Below, piece after piece: positions 34,048 to 46,473 of a DNA stretch of 64,000 nucleotides. The position numbers and the translations under genes are program-made. Location of the stretch: assembly GCA_029204225.1 (NCBI GenBank), contig CM055095.1, positions 65,154,625 through 65,218,624 on the forward strand. The letters run 5' to 3'. Within the stretch, counting starts at the first letter, position 1; the number at the start of each line of letters is the position of its first letter. The notes beneath the pieces are model-generated. The model saw nothing but the letters and a program-made list of their open reading frames with translations. It did no database searches and was not told the DNA's origin. Origin of the DNA: Diphasiastrum complanatum (taxonomy: Eukaryota; Streptophyta; Lycopodiopsida; Lycopodiales; Lycopodiaceae).

Positions 34048-35440
34048 CTAGAGAGCAGACATTTGCTGAATACTATTGAAATTAAGATGGACAAGTTTGA
34101 AATGCCACAACATATCAGCTGATTTAGAAGTGGTTGTGTGAAGAGGTTGACTGTTAGAAGAGTAGCAATGGCTAAGTTTGTAAAGATAGCCACTTCTTCT
34201 TCCATAGGCTAGAACCTTCCGGGATTTGTCAAGAATTGTGCAATCTTCTGTATCAAATTCGATCTTTCGACCTGAATCGGTGATTCTGCTAACTGAAAGT
34301 AGATTCTTGGTCAGATTTAGAATGTGGGGAACGTTGGACAACAACTCGACTTCATCTCTTTTGAATTCAACTTTGATTGTCCATTCACCTTCGATTGAAT
34401 GTGATGAGCTATCTCCAAGTTGCACAACTTGAGAGTGGGTGAATGACTTACAGTCTTTGAACCAGTCGTGATGGTGAGTCATATGTTGAGTTGCTCCGGA
34501 ATCTAGATACCAGAAATCGATATCCTGTTGTTCTCCGACTTTGGTCATGAAAATTGCTTCATCTTCTTCTTGTTGCTGATTTGAGTGTTTGGCCGTAGCA
34601 CTATGTGCTTGTTGTTGAAATTGTTTCTTCTTTTTGTTGTTGTATTTCAAAGTTCGGCAGTCCTTGATTTCGTGGCCAATCCTCTTACAATATTTGCAAA
34701 AAAAAATTTGCACTGGTTGGAATGATGAAGAGCTTGAATTTGATCCTGAACCGGAATTTGGTCCAGACTGCATGTTGCTCTTCTTGTTAGTATAACCTGA
34801 CTTTGTAGATCTCTTGGATCTAAACTTCTGATTTTTCAAATAAAGAGCTTGAGGATCCGATCTGGAGCCTGAAGAGGATGCTAATCTTATGATCTCCTCT
34901 TGTAGGAGCAGCGAAATTACTCTTGACAGAGTGAGGTGCTCATGGGTAGAAATTGTCATTATCCAATTTTTGTAGGCTTCAAGTAGACTTGATAATAGAG
35001 TCATGAGTACATCGAAATCTTCTATGACTGAGCCAGTTCCAGTCATCTGCTCCATAAGATTTTTTGACCGTGTTGAGATGACTCGAAACACTTTCTATGT
35101 CAGACATCCTCAGGGTGAAGAATTTCTTCCTCAAGTGTAACTTAGAAGTAACATCCATGATATCATAGAGAGTTGCTAGGATGTCCCATGCGTCCTTAGC
35201 AGTCTGAGCAGCATGTATGTGGCTGATCTGAGTAGCCTTGATGTTGAGGTGATCATGGCAAATGCTTTGCCATCTCTCAGTCTCCACTTGGTGTTGCAGG
35301 CTGCATCTCCTTCTGGTTTGAGCTATGTGCCATCAACAATGTCCCACAGTTACTCGGCAAGAAGTATAACCTACATTTTGAATTTCCAAATATGGTAGTT
35401 ATCTCCATCGAGTTTGTCAATGAGAAAACCACCAAGAAGA
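34048..35440 (-). pseudogene. Copia gag-protease, family E
   Basis: The gag start near 35430 is frameshifted twice (frames 35287-34979 and 35091-34048). Landmarks are AWDILATLYDIMDVTSKLHL and LLLQEEIIRL, then the zinc knuckle FCKYCKRIGHEIKDC and the protease site WYLDSGATQHMTHHHDW. It ends with the pre-integrase motif MLWHFKLVHLNFNSIQQM. The 347-codon frame is the best preserved part. The first half of gag needs two frameshifts, so the product is dead. Confidence 0.85.
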
Positions 35441-36420
35441 AAAGTTTTTCTCCCAAAAAGTAAAAAGCCCATTGAGATTGAAGAAGAGTCATCATCTGAG
35501 GAAGAAGAGACAATATTGTCGGGCTTCCCGTTAAGTTTTACTGTATTTTTCAGTGAGCAAAAGCAGATCAGAGAGTTAATCTTAAAAGAAAAATTGGCTA
35601 GCCTTCGTATAAATCAGCTATTAGACGTATAAAAAAAATATTGAAATTAAAGAGATAATTATACTATGCAGTTAAAGTTTATCTATGCAGAAACATTGAT
35701 TTATAGTATACTTAAGTTTTGTAAATCTTGTGTCACTTGAATCTGTTAGAAAGCTTGTATTTGGTTAAAGAAATCGTAGAAAGTGCGCTTCAGTTTTAAA
35801 AGTTATTTTCCTAGATAGAACTCGACAATATTTATATTTTTTGGTATAGTTTCAGTTATCTTTCAAATATTCCATGTGACTTTTTGAAGTTACGTGATAT
35901 TAAATGAAAAATATTTTTATAAAATGCATGAAGATGCTCACGTAGCTCATTATTATCATTAAATTTGAATATATTTTATATCTATTTGTTGACTAAGTTT
36001 TAAATATAACTAAATTTGAATATATCAATAAGATAATTTGATATAAAAAGTATGTTTGCTTGATATTAAAAAAATACAATATATAATTATGCTATTAAAA
36101 TTTATTTTGTAGTTTTTGTAAATGTGAATATAATTAAAAGATAGACAATATTTTGTAATAAACAAATTAAAAAATTAGTACAAAGTGAAAAATTATGTAG
36201 GTTTTTGGGAGAATCTGAACATACTTTTTTTGTTGACCTTCTTGATATACAAAAAAACATATTTTTGTAGGTTTATAATTTTTTACATGTTTGAATTTAA
36301 AAATATAAGAAAAACACGTCATTTTTCATATTTATATGCACAAAAAATATGGTTTTTGTAAAATGACCTCTTTTTTGTCAATTTTGAAAGATTCATTAAG
36401 GAGAACCTCACAATATTTCT
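35441..36420. other. AT-rich spacer
   Basis: A short acidic frame at 35414-35632 (EEESSSEEEE) is not recognised. The remainder is very AT-rich with no coding signal. Confidence 0.5.
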
Positions 36421-37372
36421 CATTCAACTCGCAATGTGTTATGGGCCCATATTTGTAGTTGTGCTACACTTCATAAAAATATAGAAAACTTTATTCAGTC
36501 ATGTGATGTATGTCAACGAGCACGTCACCATACAAAGCAGATCTATGAACATTTGTATCTGGTTCTATCACAAACACCATTTGAAAAATGGGGACTTGAC
36601 TATGTTGGTCTTATTGATCCTGCGACAAGAGGATCTCAAGCCAAATATATCATCGTAACAACAGATTATATGACCAAGTGGGTCAAAGAAAAAGCGGTTC
36701 GAGTTGCCGATGCAAAGTCTACAGCTAAGTTCTTATATGAGCACATCATTGTCAGATTTGGATGTCCTATGATCGTAAGTGATCGTGGAACACACCTTGG
36801 CAATAAAACGTGTCTATTGGAAAATGTTCGTTATTCATCGGTTTAGTACTCCATATTATTCGAGGGGAAATGGACAAGCAGAATCTTCCAATAAGATTGT
36901 TTGCGATATAGTATGACAAAAATAGTTGAAGCAAGTCATTCTAATTGGGAACATAAACTTCATGCAACATTATGGGCATTTAGAATCGCTTATAAAGTTA
37001 GCACTAATTAGACACCATTTCAATTTGTCTATGGTCAAGATGCAGTTATGTCGATTGAATTTTTTGAGCAACAACGAAATTGTTGGATGATGCAAATTCT
37101 TTACAAATGCATCATGAGGCTTTGCATAAACTTCGTAAAACCAGATTGATGACAGTCCATGTACTAGTTACAGAAAAAACTCGTCGCAAGGCATGGCATG
37201 ATCGCTGTTTACATAAAAAAGACCTAAAGGAAGGAGATCTAGCATTGATATATAAGACCAAATTGATAAAAGAGAAATTGAAATTTATAGGTGAAGGACC
37301 ATACAAAGTGAAAGAAATATTGTCATATGGAACAATTATTTTGGAACCCCAGTGAATGGCAATTGCCTGCAA
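36421..37372 (+). mobile_element. Ty3/Gypsy integrase remnant
   Basis: The frame at 36436-36846 has the zinc-finger end FIQSCDVCQRARHH and the core start PFEKWGLDYVG (first Asp). IIVTTDYMTKWV and VSDRGTHLGNK (second Asp) follow. After a frameshift near 36800 come HATLWAFRIAYK and FVYGQDAVMSIEF. The C-terminal GPY/F module, FIGEGPYKVKEIL, lies at 37290-37325. Stops and shifts break it. It is the only Gypsy-type coding sequence in the window; no LTR is seen. Confidence 0.82.
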
Positions 37373-37499
37373 CTTTTGACAGCCAGTTCAATCAGCATGA
37401 TTTTGAAGATCTCCTCATTTTTATTTTTTGTTGTTTTACATTTCTTTTGGTTTTCACAACTTATTGATTCTTTTTTGGAAAAAATAGTATTGTTTAAAA

Positions 37500-37950
37500 A
37501 AAAACAAAAAAAAGAGGGAGAAAAGAAGAAAAAGAATGATGAGCAAAACTAAAAAAAAGTCATCAAATCAGAAAAAGAGAAAGGAAAGTATTTTCAAAAA
37601 TCAAGTTTTAATGGAAAATGACTTAAAAAATCACTTTTTTAGTCAGATCTTGAACAAACAGTCATATGAACCTTCCCCGAGTTTCCAGATCATATATCTA
37701 ATTCAAATTTACATCAATTGAGTTGGGCGATGGTTATTTTGTAGAATAAGTACCTGTTTTGAAGTCTAGCAAGAGTTTAGAAGCCTACCACTTTGGGAAC
37801 CTTTGCCGAGCATGATACCCTCATTATGAACCTTCGTTGACTTGACAGATGGATCCAAAATGTCAAAATTAGGTTGGACATAGATTCAGATCCTAAAATT
37901 TTTCATTAATTATAGTACCTAGGCCAAGGATGCACTTAGTCGACATACTC
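37500..37950. other. A-rich spacer, no gene seen
   Basis: Poly-A-rich at 37495-37560. The Lys-rich frames here are simple-sequence translations. Confidence 0.5.
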
Positions 37951-37954
37951 AGAT

Positions 37955-38520
37955 TCAATTGAAGGCAATGAAATCATATCTTAATTTTTGGAAAGCCATG
38001 ATACTACGCCATTCAAAAGGAATGTAGCAAATGCACTTATAGATTTTTAATTTGTGACCTGCAAAATTCGAGTCACTATAGACTCTTTGACCAAGATTAG
38101 TCCCTTTGTAAAGTATGCCAAAATTCCTAGTTGATGAGATATATCCTAGGGCTCTTTTGGCCATCTTCCAATGTGACACAAGAGGGATTTGCATATATTG
38201 GCTTAACTTTCCAACACTATAACTAAGATCAGCCTTAGTTATAGTTAAATAGATTAAGGAGCCTATAAGTCTTCTATAGAGAGTGATGTTCTTAAAAGAT
38301 GCCACTTATAGATGCTTTTACATTTTTCTCGAGTCTCAATGCCTTTACAATTCTTCATTCCAAATCTACCTAGGATGCATGCAGCATATTTATATTGACA
38401 TATGAAGCTAAAGTCCAATCCTCTTATGACTTCTATTCCTAGAATGAAGTGCAATAGGCTGAGATCAACCATCTTAAACTCTTTAGATAGAGCAATCTTA
38501 ACATGTCTTATGTAGACGAT
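37955..38520 (-). mobile_element. Copia RT/RNase H fragment
   Basis: The minus-strand frame 38472-38263 has LSLLHFILGIEVIRG and CILGRFGMKNCKG. After a shift, 38305-37955 carries YRRLIGSLIYLTITKADLSY, SVGKLSQYMQIPLVSHWK and GTNLGQRVYSDSNFAGHK. These are the RT end, connection and RNase H start. No other part of this element remains. Confidence 0.82.
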
Positions 38521-38676
38521 GTCTATTATAGATGAGTTTGATGTCCGTTAAGGAGACTTTAAACAACACATCTATTCCATAGGGAGAGTGGACTAGGGCA
38601 CTATCTCAGGCATTTTCAGAAGAATGAGATTTGCATTGTTCATACTAAGTTCAGTCTAGTTGGAGAGACACTAATA

Positions 38677-38937
38677 ATGACTGTGAAGGCCTTGTCTTAT
38701 TATTTAAAAGGACATAGATTTATTAGGGCAAATAAGATCATGTTTGCTATAAAATCTTATGTTTTAGACCATTTAGGATTTGCAAAAGAGAATGTTCCTC
38801 TAAGGAGCTCTCATTATTCATTGTATGATGCATATGTAGAACTTAGTGGAAATAAGGACAATGCCCTTCTCTCATATGCATATTCAATCAGAGATTTTTT
38901 CCATAAATATATATTAATTGAAGCATACAAAATCTGA
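38677..38937 (+). other. unrecognised open reading frame of 86 codons
   Basis: It begins at an ATG and contains RANKIMFAIKSYVLDHLGF and YDAYVELSGNKDNALLSYAY. Composition looks protein-like, without repeats, but I do not recognise the family. It could be a gene fragment or chance. It lies next to a Copia fragment on the other strand. Confidence 0.25.
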
Positions 38938-38939
38938 TG

Positions 38940-39535
38940 ACAAGGAGTGAAAATTATTTATACAGCCAAATCATTATAGGATTTTCTTGTGTCTGTTTTG
39001 AGCTTTTCTCTTGCTCCAAGCTTCTCTAAACTTTTCATAATCTAAAGATTTGGTAATCTATCATATTGAACACTTCTTTAAAACCATTGAAATAATTGAA
39101 TTATGTAGCTTCTTTTTTTGTTGGTTCTCCCATGCTAAGTGTTTCAATGGAATGCTGCAAAGTCTATTTATATGTGACATGATTTGGAACCTATGCTTTT
39201 GATACGACATCAACAAACTCCACACAAGACTATTAGATGGCATTTTTATTTATATATGTAAATGTGTTTCTTTTTAAGATTTTAATCATACCGTCTGTAG
39301 TCTAGTTGTACATCTCACCTCAAAATCCTAAGGTACAACACTAATATCCTTCCAAACTAAGTGTTTACTACTTGATGCTTTAGCTATATGGTTTGACAAA
39401 AATCTACGTGCTTTTACTTCTCCTATGCTTGGCTTAGATGATAAATTTCATGCCTTGCTAGAAAGCTTAATATCCTTTTGTATTTTTACATGTCCCTTGT
39501 GGAGTCTTGCTTTTAATAGAACATCTTCTAGGCTA
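38940..39535. other. intergenic, nothing recognised
   Basis: No coding or repeat signal beyond AT-rich sequence. Confidence 0.5.
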
Positions 39536-39813
39536 AAAGGATGGTTTGGTGGTACAACATGGATTGTCAAGGACACTACTTTTTTTGGGTAGAAATGCAC
39601 TCAAAAAAAGTTTTTTTGGGAGAGAGTAGGCCCACCACTTACCCCCCAATACACCAAGAGGGTAGGCCCATCATTACTAGATACACCTTCATTGCATTAA
39701 CTCGTGAGTAGCATCTATCAAACTCCATCTCAAATCTCCAAAAAGTGAAAGGTACTACCAAAAGGTACAATGAAAAATGGGTTCTTTTTTTTGTACCACC
39801 AAACCATGCCTTT
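39536..39813. mobile_element. MITE-like element of about 278 bp with terminal inverted repeats
   Basis: The left end AAAGGATGGTTTGGTGGTAC and the right end GTACCACCAAACCATGCCTT are inverted copies with one mismatch and one indel. The inside has no coding capacity. A clear target duplication is not visible: TA lies at the left and AG at the right. The superfamily is not assigned. Confidence 0.7.
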
Positions 39814-42009
39814 AGTCTCTAATCTAGAGATAGCTTGGTTTGAAGATGATGTTAGCTTGATATTTCTAGCAAATAATATGTGAAAATTAACAAGTTATTA
39901 TCCTTACCTCTGCATGAAGAGTACAAATATGTACATATTTTTGAAGGAATCAGCAAAACATGTTTCCAATTTGGATCAAGATTTTCTCTTGTTATACCTA
40001 TGCTTCTTGTAATATCTTTTGCCATTTTGTAGTATATATTAAACACATTTTACATGCATTTTTCAGTTCTTAAATCACCTACTAAATGTCATTCCACGTT
40101 AAAATCTCCGGCTATTCCAAGTATGTTGACTCTACACCATCTATATGCTCTTTGATGATTTGAGAATAAGATGTTCTATAGAATATCCATGATAAAATAT
40201 TATGATCATTCCTCAAAATCTATCAACAAAGATAATCAGTCTGATTGTAAATACCACTAGATTCACAAATCAATATTACTAATTAGTATGATCACAAATA
40301 CTGTTAGTTAGACTAATAAGTAAATATACCTAGAAAGTTGTGAACCACCAATTTTTTTTGACCGGACACTGAAGTTAAAACCTCCTTGATCTCTTGATTG
40401 TCCAAGTGCACCATTCAAAGTTACCTTTTCAACTGTGATATCATAGAAAGGAATCATATGTGAAAAATTCAACTAGTTTAGTTGAGATATTTTGGCAATT
40501 TTGAGGCCAACATAAATTTTCAACTTAGAGATAGATTTATGTTTATCAATATTAGGCCTAAATAGCATTTGTACTAATTTTGGAAAGTATATTTGTGGAT
40601 GAGGCTAGATTTTGACCCATTCTAATTGGCTAAAATATATACATTGCATCTAGACTAGAAATTTTAGGTTTTTGATGAAGTATCACGAAGTTACCATTTT
40701 AGGGCTAGTTTTTGGCAAGTAGCCAAATGACATTTTAGCATCTATAAATAGTAGTATCAGCATGGAGGAATTATCATTTTATTCTCTTTCTATGTGGAGA
40801 ATTCATCTCTTTTGATTCTATGTCCATCTCATGTGTATTTCTCAAGATATCTTGATTTCTAGTGTGTAGAATGTGATTTTTATTGTTGATCTTGCATCCA
40901 CACATGTGAATGACTATAGGGTGCACAAATAAGTTGTTTGATGCATTTGGTATGTCTTCTCAACAAGAAATGGAGTGCTCATAGTTCTATGTGTTCCTAT
41001 GTCTAAGCTATTTCTCTCATGCTTAAAATGGTATGACCTTGAAAGATGTACATTTTTTATACGAACTAGCTTAAATGTTTTTTTGATAGTTTTGAATTGT
41101 ACCATATGCTTCCTTGCTTATCCTAGCAAAATCACAGGCACCCTAGACTATAGTTTTAACTAAAATTTTATGTATGTCCATCATCAAGCCCTCTACAATT
41201 CTAGACTTTATACAAGAACTTCTATTATTGATTGATTTGATTTAATTGTCAATATATCACCCAATGTGTTTCTAATTGAGGCATTATCTCTTATTTCTTG
41301 ATGTGCAACCAATGTAGACCTACATGGAAACAAGACAAATTATAAAGTATATTAACCTTGTTACAATTAAACAAATTCAGTTAATTAGATGATAGAAATT
41401 ACAATAGAAATTACGAAGTATTTACTTGAATACACGAATCATTCTATTTCGATAACCTTCTTTTGAGAGATTGTGAATATACTCACTTTCGTTTATTGTT
41501 CTTAGCCTTCTTTGTTGATAGTTCCACATCTTTCAATAATTGCAAGCTATTGAAATGAATAGAATGTAATATGAATTGCATTTGCTGATATTCTAATCTA
41601 ATATCCGAGATATTCTAATTTAATATCCGAAATACCTTTTTCTAATGATATATGATTTGTTCAAAGATTTGCATTTTTCTTGTAGCAACTTTTGTACTCA
41701 TCTTGACTATTGGAGAGAATGTACATTCAAAATCATATTTGTTAAATTGTAGATAAACAAAACACAACAACAACAATAGGTGCTTTGCTTAATCATAAGT
41801 GTAGATTAGATGGTTATACCATTGAGAGTGGTGTAGGCCTCATGAGTGGTGATTGGTGTGGGCAAGCGAATAAACAATATTGTTTTTTTAATTTAGACTT
41901 TTTTTTTATCCTATGTGACATTCCTTATAGGGCGCGTTATTAAACTCTTTTAATGAAGATCCTAAAACAATATATCTCATCAATATACTGATCTTTCCTT
42001 TCAAACTAT

Positions 42010-42012
<3 letters not shown>
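39814..42012. other. intergenic, nothing recognised
   Basis: AT-rich DNA with no gene signal. A CACACATGTGAATG palindrome lies at 40898-40911, resembling those in nearby LTRs, so old LTR debris may be present at 40430-40920. Confidence 0.4.

Positions 42013-42070
<58 letters not shown>
42013..42070. repeat. (TC)29 microsatellite
   Basis: 58 bp of uninterrupted TC dinucleotides. Confidence 0.97.
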
Positions 42071-42073
<3 letters not shown>

Positions 42074-43402
42074 ATGGTACCTAGAAAAAAAAGAGGCAAG
42101 ATGCATCCAAATGTTGGCCTATGCTTATGTTTTATTGCATTTAAAAAAATATTGTCCTTGGATGTGCCAAGCATGGCAATGGCACTTTAGAAAATTTCTC
42201 ATTCCTAAGTGCGTGGCAATTCGAAAATTGAATATTTTCCCCCTCTTTTTAGTTGTGAGATGGTGACAATGAAGTCGTAAGTCTTTGTGAAGTTTTGTGG
42301 CATGGTTCTTCCATGAATGGTTAATGTACCACACGTTCATAGCCACAGCCATATCAACGTTCTTGTTTACGGAGATCCGTCGTGCCCACGATCACCCCTT
42401 GTCAGATTGGTGCCTATATACAGGGATAAATGCCTTAGGGGTTGTTGCATAGTTTATCACAATCGTAAAGGCCACACATGGATAGTCGGCAATCAAAAGC
42501 CACAAATAGTCGCAGTTTCTTGGGCTGACCAGAGAATTATAATTTTCACCTCATCTGGCATCGTCTAAAAGACGTTTAGCGATGCTTAAAAGCGTCACAA
42601 TCTTTTAAGAATCTAAATTTCAACGTTGAGAAAGACTCAGGGCAGGGCAGGGCCATATTTCTGTCACTAGTTGTGATCACTTTTGTAGTAGTTTATTTTA
42701 TGTTAAGGGAAGTGTGAGTATCATTGATCTTTTGGATTGCAGTTAGTGACAGGCTGAATTGTTTGATGGCCAATTGAATTTCATGTTTGTCAAAATGTTT
42801 CTGCTGGGTAGCTATGCAGAACACTACCAGAATTTGACCAAGTATATCACAACATAAGGGTCGATGTGAGGCATCATTGTCTGTACGTACATCTGATCAA
42901 TCATTTCAGAGCATGAATCAGATCAAAGTAAAACATAAGCTTTGTTCTAGCATCGATAATTCTTTAACCGTGTGGTGAGCTTTTAGACCTCTTCGCAGAG
43001 GTTTTCCAGCCTTTATTGTTGTTCAATACTCCATCATAACTCTCATCTATTGTTTATCAAAATCAGAAAGCAAAATCACCAGCAGATATAGAGCCAGCAA
43101 AAGACTGCACTTAAAGCATTATAAATCATTAATACAGTGGTACAGAAAGTTCAGCTATACTATGGGCATCTTGGCTTAAATGCAAAATCTTGCGGTGCAG
43201 AAAGACTTTCAAACAGAAATCATGGTCCCACATCAGGATGGCAATTCTGTAACTATCACTGCAACACTCGGAGGATATGTAGGGGAACTGTCCGTCATCT
43301 AGATGGTTTTTCCACAGCTGCAGTAAAGCAATTACCAGATTCTACGTTCATAAAAGGTGTTCGCCATTGAAATGGGCGCAGTATTAATTTAGCTGCAGTA
43401 GA
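42071..43402. other. intergenic / likely WIP gene 3' flank
   Basis: No gene recognised. Base composition is more balanced and CpG more frequent than in the TE blocks. The part just above 43000 may hold the WIP 3' untranslated region, as the gene reads leftward. Confidence 0.4.
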
Positions 43403-44734
43403 TCAATGAGAACGACCAGAAAGATCATCATCTGCTTCAAACCCGGTCGGAGCATCTCGATCGTCTTCGACAAAGTCTCTACCACAAGCGCCATGTCCGG
43501 TACCAAAGGAATGTATGTGATCTTTGAGTGATCTCTTGTGCTTAAAATCGGAACCGCACAAGCAATACCAAAGCTTACCACAGTTCTTCTCGTGAGTGCG
43601 CCAGTCTCCTCGCACCGCAAAGGACTTGCCACATTTTCGGCATTGAAATGGCTTGAGGCCGTGCTTCCGCTTGTAATGAGTTTGCAGTGTTCGGAAATCT
43701 TTAAGTGGCTTCGCTCGCGGATGATTAATATTATTGCGACAGCCGATTGTGCAGCAGTAGCAGGGCAATCGTAGCATCGCCTTGGGTTGGCTGCCCTTCA
43801 GTGAATCAGGGCCTCTACGATACTGGGATCCATGGCCCCACATATGCATCTGCAGAACACTTCATAGCAACTATCAATGCACATTCAAACACGTTGTATC
43901 GGCCTATCCAAGTACAAACACACAACATATGTCCTCAAAGTCCCAACCTAGCAAGACATCATCACTAAAACATCTGAGCTACAGCAATTCAAAATCCCCT
44001 AATCTCTCTTCAAAGAACTAATGCGATTTATATGTAAGCACTAGGTTCCTGAAAGATTAAAGGACCTGCATGTTGTTATAACGGTTAAAAGTTTTGCTGC
44101 AGACTGGGCATGAAAACTGCGTTGGACCGACAAGAATCTGAGAAGGAGAAGGAATCCAATACTGTCCCTCAGGCAGCCTATCTCCTCTGTGGAAGCTGGT
44201 CCTCGCGCATTCCTTTCTTTCGAAGCTGAGAATCTGTTGTGCGTGCTCAGAAGGCGTATGGGTCAATCCCTCCGAACTAGGAAGGCCTATCTGAAGAGAA
44301 ACGGCAACGCTGCTAGTTGCAGAATCCTCCTCGCTCGATTGTGGAAGCAGAATGGCTGTCCTTATGGGAACGATGTCTTGCTCTGGGTTTAGGGGCGGGG
44401 CGAGACTTAAGAATGGAAGAGTGTCGTTGTGGGGCGATGCCTTCCATTCCTGCTCTTCTGGTAGCTGCAACAGCTTCGCTTCGTGTGCTCCGTCTTTACG
44501 GTAATGCTCAAAACTGCTGGTATCTTGAGAAAAACGCCTGCCAGAGAGAAAACTGCTGGCGAATGCAAAGGGATAGGAGCTTTGATTGGAGTGACAGACG
44601 TGATTGATGTCGTTGCAAGGGACGGCAACAGGTAACTGAGGATCTGGCTTAAGGAAATCTGAGAAATGGTAGCCAAGCATACCAGGATTGCACCTTATCG
44701 CTACGGAGCTCTGCTGATTATAGAGAGAGTTCAT
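43403..44734 (-). CDS. WIP-domain C2H2 zinc-finger transcription factor
   Basis: Two exons: 44734-44066 and 43849-43403. They join over a 216-bp intron (44065-43850) with a GT donor after ATGCAG and acceptor TTCTGCAG. The predicted protein has 371 residues. The N-terminal part contains [10 protein letters not shown], a motif typical of this family. [16 protein letters not shown] near residue 192 holds the defining W-I-P. Four zinc fingers follow: [15 protein letters not shown] with [10 protein letters not shown], then [18 protein letters not shown] and [18 protein letters not shown] proteins (the TT1/NTT group) act in the nucleus in tissue differentiation. The start was set at ATG 44734 because the in-frame codon at 44755 is TTG. 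The frame is intact with no stops, which suggests a live host gene. The subgroup is not assigned. Confidence 0.93.
43850..44065 (-). other. intron of the WIP gene
   Basis: 216 bp with GT-AG ends, splitting the first zinc finger between the Gln of NNMQ and the following MHMWGHG. Splitting the first finger here is a known feature of WIP genes. Confidence 0.9.
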
Positions 44735-44745
44735 TGCTGTCTTAA

Positions 44746-44931
44746 TCAAAGCCAAGTAATAAGAGGCATCAATTGCTCATTCATCGGCCACGAAGAATGT
44801 GCATTGGCTAAGCGTCCAGCTTCATCGAGAGTTAATTCCTTTGCACTATGTGTTCGGCAAACCAGATTACAAAAGTCTAGTAACGTTAGACTCATTAATC
44901 TGACATAATTGTTGAATACAATGACAAACAT
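44746..44931 (-). other. possible upstream ORF of the WIP gene
   Basis: An ATG-started frame of 61 codons ends 11 bases before the WIP start codon. If it lies in the transcript it could lower WIP translation. The transcription start is not known, so this is inferred from position only. Confidence 0.3.
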
Positions 44932-45970
44932 CCAAACTGCGCACCTATGTTGTGGAAGCAGTTCTTTGATAGCTCTGTAGTTGTTTTATCAGCATTCAAA
45001 TTTGTGTTGATCCAAATTAGTGATGAGTTTCACGTGCAAATCTGTCATCGTGTTATAGTGCTTGGGGCAGAGAAGAATGACTGTAACAAAAAGCTAAAGG
45101 CTGTTGCAAGAAGGAGATGTGGGACTCGGAAGGCCAAGAGTGAAAAGGGAGGTGAAAAATTTTGCAGCATCTAGATGGGCCCCTCTTACGAAGTACGCCA
45201 TCACAAAACAGCTAGAGAGAGAGACGTTAGAAAAAAGTTCTAACCTTAGATCCAGGGCAAGCTTTGAAAAAAATGTTTTAGTAACAAAAGGTGAGGAAAG
45301 TGGAGCAGTGAGTGGGATAAGCTTTCAAGGCTCTTCTATATGAGCATCTATACTGAATTGCATGGTAGTCAGATCAACCGCTGGAGAATTGACTGCTGTT
45401 TGCAAGGACTGTACATCTATGCACAGTGGAAATGAGGTGTGGAATCAATAAGAAAAAAGCTGAGCAAATAAGCTGGGGCGCGCTGGGGTGAGGAGAAGAG
45501 AAAGAGATAGCTACCACTTTCTGAACCGCAAGGAGCCAAGAACAGCGCACGGACTAAACCAGAACTTATGTCCAGTTTACGTGAAAGCGAGGCGTGAGTG
45601 AATGGGGTAATAGAAGAGATAGAATCAAAACACTGAATACTTGATTCACTTCTGCTGATGCTTGTGACGGTTTTCACTGAGATGCAAAAGTGCAGAGGCC
45701 GTGATGATCAGGCTCCTCAGACCTCCTGCTGTGCTACAATAAAAACAGATGACAACAGTATGGTGAATTGGCAAATGATACATGGATGGATGGATATGGA
45801 TGGATCATCATCGCAGCTTCAACTCCAATGCCTGGGCTAAGGCCGGACCATGGACCCTGTTAAGGTACAGCGATAAAGCGATCGCCGCACCGTGCAACTT
45901 CATGCGGCCTTGAGAGCACTCGCGAGTCGAGGGAATGGGAAAGAGAGAGAGAGCACGCGAGAACGAGGTG

Positions 45971-45984
45971 GGCGCTATATACGC
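45971..45984 (-). promoter_or_regulatory. candidate TATA box upstream of the WIP gene
   Basis: On the minus strand this reads GCGTATATAGCGCC, a TATA core in GC-rich surroundings 1.2 kb before the start codon. It lies next to a CT/GA-rich tract at 45930-45965 and a CpG-rich stretch. If used, the leader would be long, possibly with an intron. Other TATA-like sequences exist at 46065-46090. Confidence 0.3.
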
Positions 45985-46473
45985 TCCACGGACAATAAGT
46001 ACACGGGAGAGCGGAGGCTGGGACAACTTGCAAGTGTTGTTACCGAACGCTATTGGCGTCGGAGCGTATCATATATACTTATTATATAACTTTTTGCACA
46101 AAATTTCACCATGTCAATTGTTTTCTTGGGAAATGGACTAGGTAGTATATTTAATCAAGAGGTGGGCTAGTGCATGTAACAGGCTGAGCAGTTGGAGCGG
46201 GGAATACTGCTACACAAGTTGTAGCCCTATGTCGGATGAACCATACTTGACATAGCAAGAGAGAAATAGACCATCAAGATCTAAATCTGTTTGCAACCTA
46301 CATTATGAAACCTAATGAACTGTCTCTCAACGAATGATGTAATGCCACATGTTCTCTATCACTACTCACGAGTTCTACTAATCTTATACGGACTTTTACA
46401 ACAATTAAACATTTCATAAAATTTAAGGGGAGTTTCATAAACCTTGAATTAGTTTGAACATATGATATGCCCC

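Larger units (their letters stand above)
32256..35440 (-). mobile_element. decayed Copia element, family E
   Basis: Minus-strand order is gag (35440-34850), zinc knuckle (about 34690), protease (about 34490), integrase (34000-33330), RT (33090-32256). LTRs were not found at either side, and RNase H is missing at the left end. Protein-level signals are clear but broken by shifts. The left border (about 32256) and right border (about 35440) are set by the loss of coding similarity. Confidence 0.82.

Noticed and set aside
41906-42106. Arg-Glu repeat frame
   Set aside because: Translation of the TC microsatellite.
44407-44676. Other frames across WIP exon 1
   Set aside because: They overlap the WIP coding exon in other frames and show no family signal.
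44735-44755. WIP start at 44755
   Set aside because: The codon there is TTG; the first in-frame ATG is at 44734.
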